Notes under the pieces: model-generated
Database searches by the model: none
What the model was told of the DNA's origin: nothing
What the model saw: only the letters and a program-made list of their open reading frames with translations
Position numbers and translations under genes: made by a program
In this document: one piece after another, positions 4,978 through 6,771 of the stretch
Numbering within the stretch: position 1 is the first letter of the stretch
How the letters are laid out: each line of letters begins with the position of its first letter
Source of the DNA: Thermoplasmata archaeon
GTDB taxonomy: Archaea; Thermoplasmatota; Thermoplasmata; Thermoplasmatales; Thermoplasmataceae
Reading direction: 5' to 3'
Assembly (NCBI GenBank): GCA_021797055.1
Contig: JAKAAI010000094.1
Span: 1-6,771, forward strand
DNA length: 6,771 bases

Positions 4978-5401
4978 CAGGTTCCACCTCACTGTCGAAT
5001 ATTTTTGCCATGGGATATACCTTTTTAGAAAGGAGGCCATCTTTAACCGTGCTTATTTCAACTGTTATTACAAACTGGCCGGGCACAACCCCTACTTTGT
5101 TCAGTTTCTTTTGCGCCTTTGTTGAGAAGAAGAGATAGTCCTTGATGTTATAGGCTGGGTAAAAAATAAATTCTACTTCTACCCCAGACAGTGAACTGTG
5201 CATTGGAACATATGATTCATCAAGCGAGATATTATCCGCAGGGTTTACCTCGATTATTTTTCCCTGAACTCTGGCATTGACTGATAAGGCATAGGGACCT
5301 CGTAGCTTATCTGGGCTTACCTGCAAATAGCTGTTAGATGCATCTCGTCTTTGTATCTTGCCATCAGTATATCTCAGCATTGATTTCAAAATTAGACTCA
5401 A
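4967..5401 (-). CDS. Unknown beta-rich protein between the ESCRT-III-like and Vps4-like genes
   Basis: A 144-residue protein of a family I do not recognise. It has a basic N-terminus (about 1-20, LRYTDGKIQRRD). A strand-rich core follows: YALSVNARVQGKIIEV (37-52), GVEVEFIFYPAY (73-84), DYLFFS (88-93), VVPGQFVITVEIS (105-117) and KKVYPMAKIF (126-135). The tail is acidic (DSEVEPGE). The G-K-I-I-E-V and P-G-Q-F-V repeats look like a small beta-barrel or OB-like fold. There are no membrane segments and no long coiled coil. The start is TTG 5401, because GGAGG (5409-5413) stands exactly 7 bases before it; ATG 5405 is out of frame and too close. It begins 46 bases after the ESCRT-III-like gene and overlaps the ATPase gene. 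By position it may play the adaptor role that CdvA fills in Sulfolobus, though CdvA is unrelated in layout (PRC barrel plus coiled coil). Confidence 0.75.
   Translation of the reverse strand: MSLILKSMLRYTDGKIQRRDASNSYLQVSPDKLRGPYALSVNARVQGKIIEVNPADNISLDESYVPMHSSLSGVEVEFIFYPAYNIKDYLFFSTKAQKKLNKVGVVPGQFVITVEISTVKDGLLSKKVYPMAKIFDSEVEPGEK
4984..4990 (-). promoter_or_regulatory. Shine-Dalgarno motif that decides the Vps4-like start
   Basis: GAGGTGG on the minus strand, 6-7 bases before GTG 4977, lies inside the end of the preceding gene. It supports translational coupling and the shorter ATPase start. Confidence 0.6.
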
Positions 5402-5408
5402 TCATTTT

Positions 5409-5413
5409 CCTCC
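5409..5413 (-). promoter_or_regulatory. Shine-Dalgarno motif that decides a TTG start
   Basis: GGAGG within GTGGGAGGAAAATGATTG lies 7 bases before TTG 5401 and only 3 bases before the out-of-frame ATG 5405. It therefore selects TTG as the start of the beta-rich protein. Confidence 0.55.
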
Positions 5414-5426
5414 CACTTGATTGATT

Positions 5427-5453
5427 AATTGAGAATGAAATATAACCTCAATT
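5427..5453 (-). repeat. Inverted repeat across the ESCRT-III-like stop codon
   Basis: AATTGAG (5427-5433) and CTCAATT (5447-5453) are perfect 7-bp arms around 13 bases and overlap the stop codon at 5448-5450. A stem here could tune how much ribosome or transcript passes on to the next two genes. Symmetry seen; role inferred. Confidence 0.25.
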
Positions 5454-6053
5454 GATGTTTTCCTTATCTCTGTTCATTGATTTTTTGATCTCTTCAATCA
5501 TCTCGTCGAGTTTGCTTTCAGATGAACTCTCAACGCTTTTTTCACCAGTTTTAAATTTGTTTATTATCTCGTCTACCTTGCTGTCAGAGATACCTTTGGA
5601 ATCAATTGAACTTGATATCAATTCAAGCTGGCTGGAAAGTCGATCCTCAATCTGTTCGGAGACCGACACTATGTTTTCAATATTCTGTTGAACCTGCGTC
5701 ATCTGCTTCTGGGATATCTGGCTGGTGGAAAGATCCTTTGAGCTCTCTTTCAGCGATGCCCAAACGTCCTTGGTAGTCTTTGCGAACTGCAGGCTCAAGT
5801 CAACATTGTCCAAAAATAGCTTGTAATCCTTCAACCCCCTAATTGCCCCGTCGATGTTAACTATATTGGCTGCGAATAGCCTGGCCTTTGGCATATTGTT
5901 AGATTCTATTGAAAGTTTTAGATTTTCAACATTCTTGTCATAATTTTTCTCGTACTGGCGCAGTGCCCTGTCTATGTCGCTTTTCCATCTTGAAATCTTG
6001 GATCTCTTTTCGAAATTCTTCTCATCTTCGGATTTCCTGATCTTGATTGCCAT
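5448..6053 (-). CDS. ESCRT-III (Snf7/CdvB)-like coiled-coil protein
   Basis: About 201 residues, nearly all helical and strongly charged. A basic first helix (about 17-52, ISRWKSDIDRALRQYEKNYD) is followed by ESNNMPKARLFAANIV (50-65), the turn and second helix typical of Snf7 domains, where small residues follow a polar loop. Helix 2 continues to about 98. Shorter helices and an acidic, serine-rich tail follow. The tail carries two similar peptides, SKVDEIINKFK (158-168) and SKLDEMIEEIK (180-190), close to the MIM1 pattern LxxRLxxLK bound by MIT domains. The protein would polymerise on membranes and be remodelled by the Vps4-like ATPase encoded two genes downstream. ATG 6053 is chosen because a TATA box lies about 31 bases upstream and the Snf7-like part starts there. 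The frame is open to GTG 6143 (231 residues), which lacks a ribosome site; ATG 6062 is also possible. Confidence 0.75.
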   Translation of the reverse strand: MAIKIRKSEDEKNFEKRSKISRWKSDIDRALRQYEKNYDKNVENLKLSIESNNMPKARLFAANIVNIDGAIRGLKDYKLFLDNVDLSLQFAKTTKDVWASLKESSKDLSTSQISQKQMTQVQQNIENIVSVSEQIEDRLSSQLELISSSIDSKGISDSKVDEIINKFKTGEKSVESSSESKLDEMIEEIKKSMNRDKENIN

Positions 6054-6080
6054 ATGAGTCATGTGAAATAAGGTGTCATT

Positions 6081-6095
6081 TATATTTAGTTTTGC
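6081..6095 (-). promoter_or_regulatory. Likely BRE/TATA promoter of the ESCRT-III-like operon
   Basis: On the minus strand, GCAAAAC followed by TAAATATA (6081-6088) has its centre about 31 bases before ATG 6053. This is the same spacing as in the soluble PH-domain gene. It supports a start at 6053. If GTG 6143 is the true start this box would lie inside the gene. Confidence 0.4.
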
Positions 6096-6222
6096 TGCAT
6101 AGCTACATTTTTCTATTCCGCTTTTAAGCTCTACCTTTGCCACATGCTATCATAAATGTAAAAGAAGACTCATACGGGAAGCAAATAAAGGAATCAAGAA
6201 ATCTCACATTTTCGGGCAGAAA

Positions 6223-6771
6223 TTACCTGACTGCTGCAGTGAAGAGAGCATATCTTTGCTCTGAATCGTGCCAGAATTCTATCTGGTTAAATCCGCTGTC
6301 CCTGAGCATTCCTGAGAACTCGTCAATTGAGTATTTGTAAGAGTTTTCTGTGTGTATTGTTTCACCCTTCTCAAAGTTGATTTTATTGCCTGCAATGTAA
6401 AATGTCTGCTTTTTTGTGCTCTGAAGATGCATCTCAATTCTTCCCCTGCTCTCATTGTAAAAGGCCTTGTGAATGAATGCGTCTCCGGGAATTCCAGCTC
6501 CCAGCTCCCGGTTGATTCGTGAAATTAAATTGAGATTGAACCTTGCAGTCACCCCCTTACTGTCGTTATATGCCCTTTCCAGGGTCTCCTTATCCTTCTT
6601 AAGGTCCACTCCTATGGTGAGAGTTTCCCCTGCCGATAGAAGCCTCCTGCATCCTGAAATGAAGCTTTTTGCTTCCTCAGGTTCCATGTTGCCTATTGTG
6701 GATCCAAGAAATACTATGCCCTTTCTCCCCGGGATATTCATATGCCCCATGACGTCCGTGCTGGTGTAGTC
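6223..6771 (-). CDS. EgtD-family S-adenosylmethionine methyltransferase (histidine N-alpha type), N-terminus outside window
   Basis: The frame is open at the right edge. The 182 residues seen are the C-terminal part of a protein that is about 320 residues in mycobacterial EgtD, which trimethylates histidine to hercynine in ergothioneine synthesis. FLGSTIGN (21-28), GVDLKKD (54-60), AYNDSKGVTARFN (67-79) and LISRINRELGAG (82-93) are the family's conserved blocks. N28 corresponds to the asparagine that holds the substrate amino group, and E142 and S144 in TENSYKY to the pair that reads the imidazole (N166, E282 and S284 in M. tuberculosis, from memory). All three are kept, so histidine is the likely substrate. 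No EgtB-like partner is in view. It ends at TGA 6223, about 170 bases before the ESCRT-III-like start, and is probably a separate unit. Family sure; product inferred. Confidence 0.8.
   Translation of the reverse strand, partial: DYTSTDVMGHMNIPGRKGIVFLGSTIGNMEPEEAKSFISGCRRLLSAGETLTIGVDLKKDKETLERAYNDSKGVTARFNLNLISRINRELGAGIPGDAFIHKAFYNESRGRIEMHLQSTKKQTFYIAGNKINFEKGETIHTENSYKYSIDEFSGMLRDSGFNQIEFWHDSEQRYALFTAAVR

Noticed and set aside
4977..5040. Upstream ATG 5040 as start of the Vps4-like gene
   Set aside because: It would overlap the preceding gene by 74 bases, lacks a Shine-Dalgarno motif, and adds residues outside the MIT-like domain; GTG 4977 has a good motif.
5452..5691. Plus-strand hydrophobic frame opposite the ESCRT-III-like gene
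   Set aside because: Serine/leucine-rich mirror of the Glu/Lys/Asp-rich coding strand, not a membrane protein gene.
6223..6750. Treating the internal ATG at 6750 as the start of the EgtD-like gene
   Set aside because: The frame continues in coding-like fashion to the window edge and the family needs about 140 more N-terminal residues, so the gene is cut by the window rather than truncated.

Overview
The window looks archaeal, most likely from the Thermoplasmata (Thermoplasma/Ferroplasma/Cuniculiplasma-like). The reasons are a Vps4-type AAA ATPase beside an ESCRT-III-like coiled-coil protein, a CARF-type winged-helix regulator of the archaeal kind, BRE/TATA elements placed for near-leaderless transcription in front of isolated genes, and perfect Shine-Dalgarno motifs only in front of genes that lie inside operons. 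The taxonomic call is an inference from gene content; no rRNA or marker gene is present.

Left part (1-1885, + strand). The window opens inside a CARF-wHTH regulator (1-402). A 455-base gap (403-857) follows, with a candidate IS200/IS605-type right-end hairpin. Then come an OsmC/Ohr-like peroxide-resistance protein (858-1358) and a six-helix HPP-family membrane protein (1412-1885) whose start is preceded by a 12-bp palindrome.

Middle part (1886-3336, mostly - strand). A minimal nucleotidyltransferase (1995-2333) is preceded by what looks like the decayed C-terminal end of its HEPN partner. Next are a strong hairpin, a single CRISPR-repeat-like sequence, a PH-domain protein carrying a membrane hairpin (2623-3042), and a short gap that hides a possible 39-residue ORF on the + strand.

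Right part (3337-6771, - strand). A soluble PH-domain protein (3337-3690) lies downstream of a three-gene cluster: ESCRT-III-like protein (5448-6053, possibly from 6143), a beta-rich 144-residue protein of unknown function (4967-5401), and an MIT-AAA ATPase of Vps4/CdvC type (3862-4977). The window ends inside an EgtD-family histidine methyltransferase (6223-6771).

The three-gene cluster is the main system. The ESCRT-III-like protein ends in two copies of an MIM1-like peptide, and the ATPase begins with an MIT-like three-helix domain, so filament and disassembly motor appear physically matched. The middle protein is translationally coupled to the ATPase and is a candidate for a lineage-specific membrane adaptor, analogous to CdvA. 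Two related PH-domain proteins downstream, one membrane-anchored, may add a lipid-binding layer. The cluster could serve division, vesicle release or membrane repair; the sequence does not decide which.
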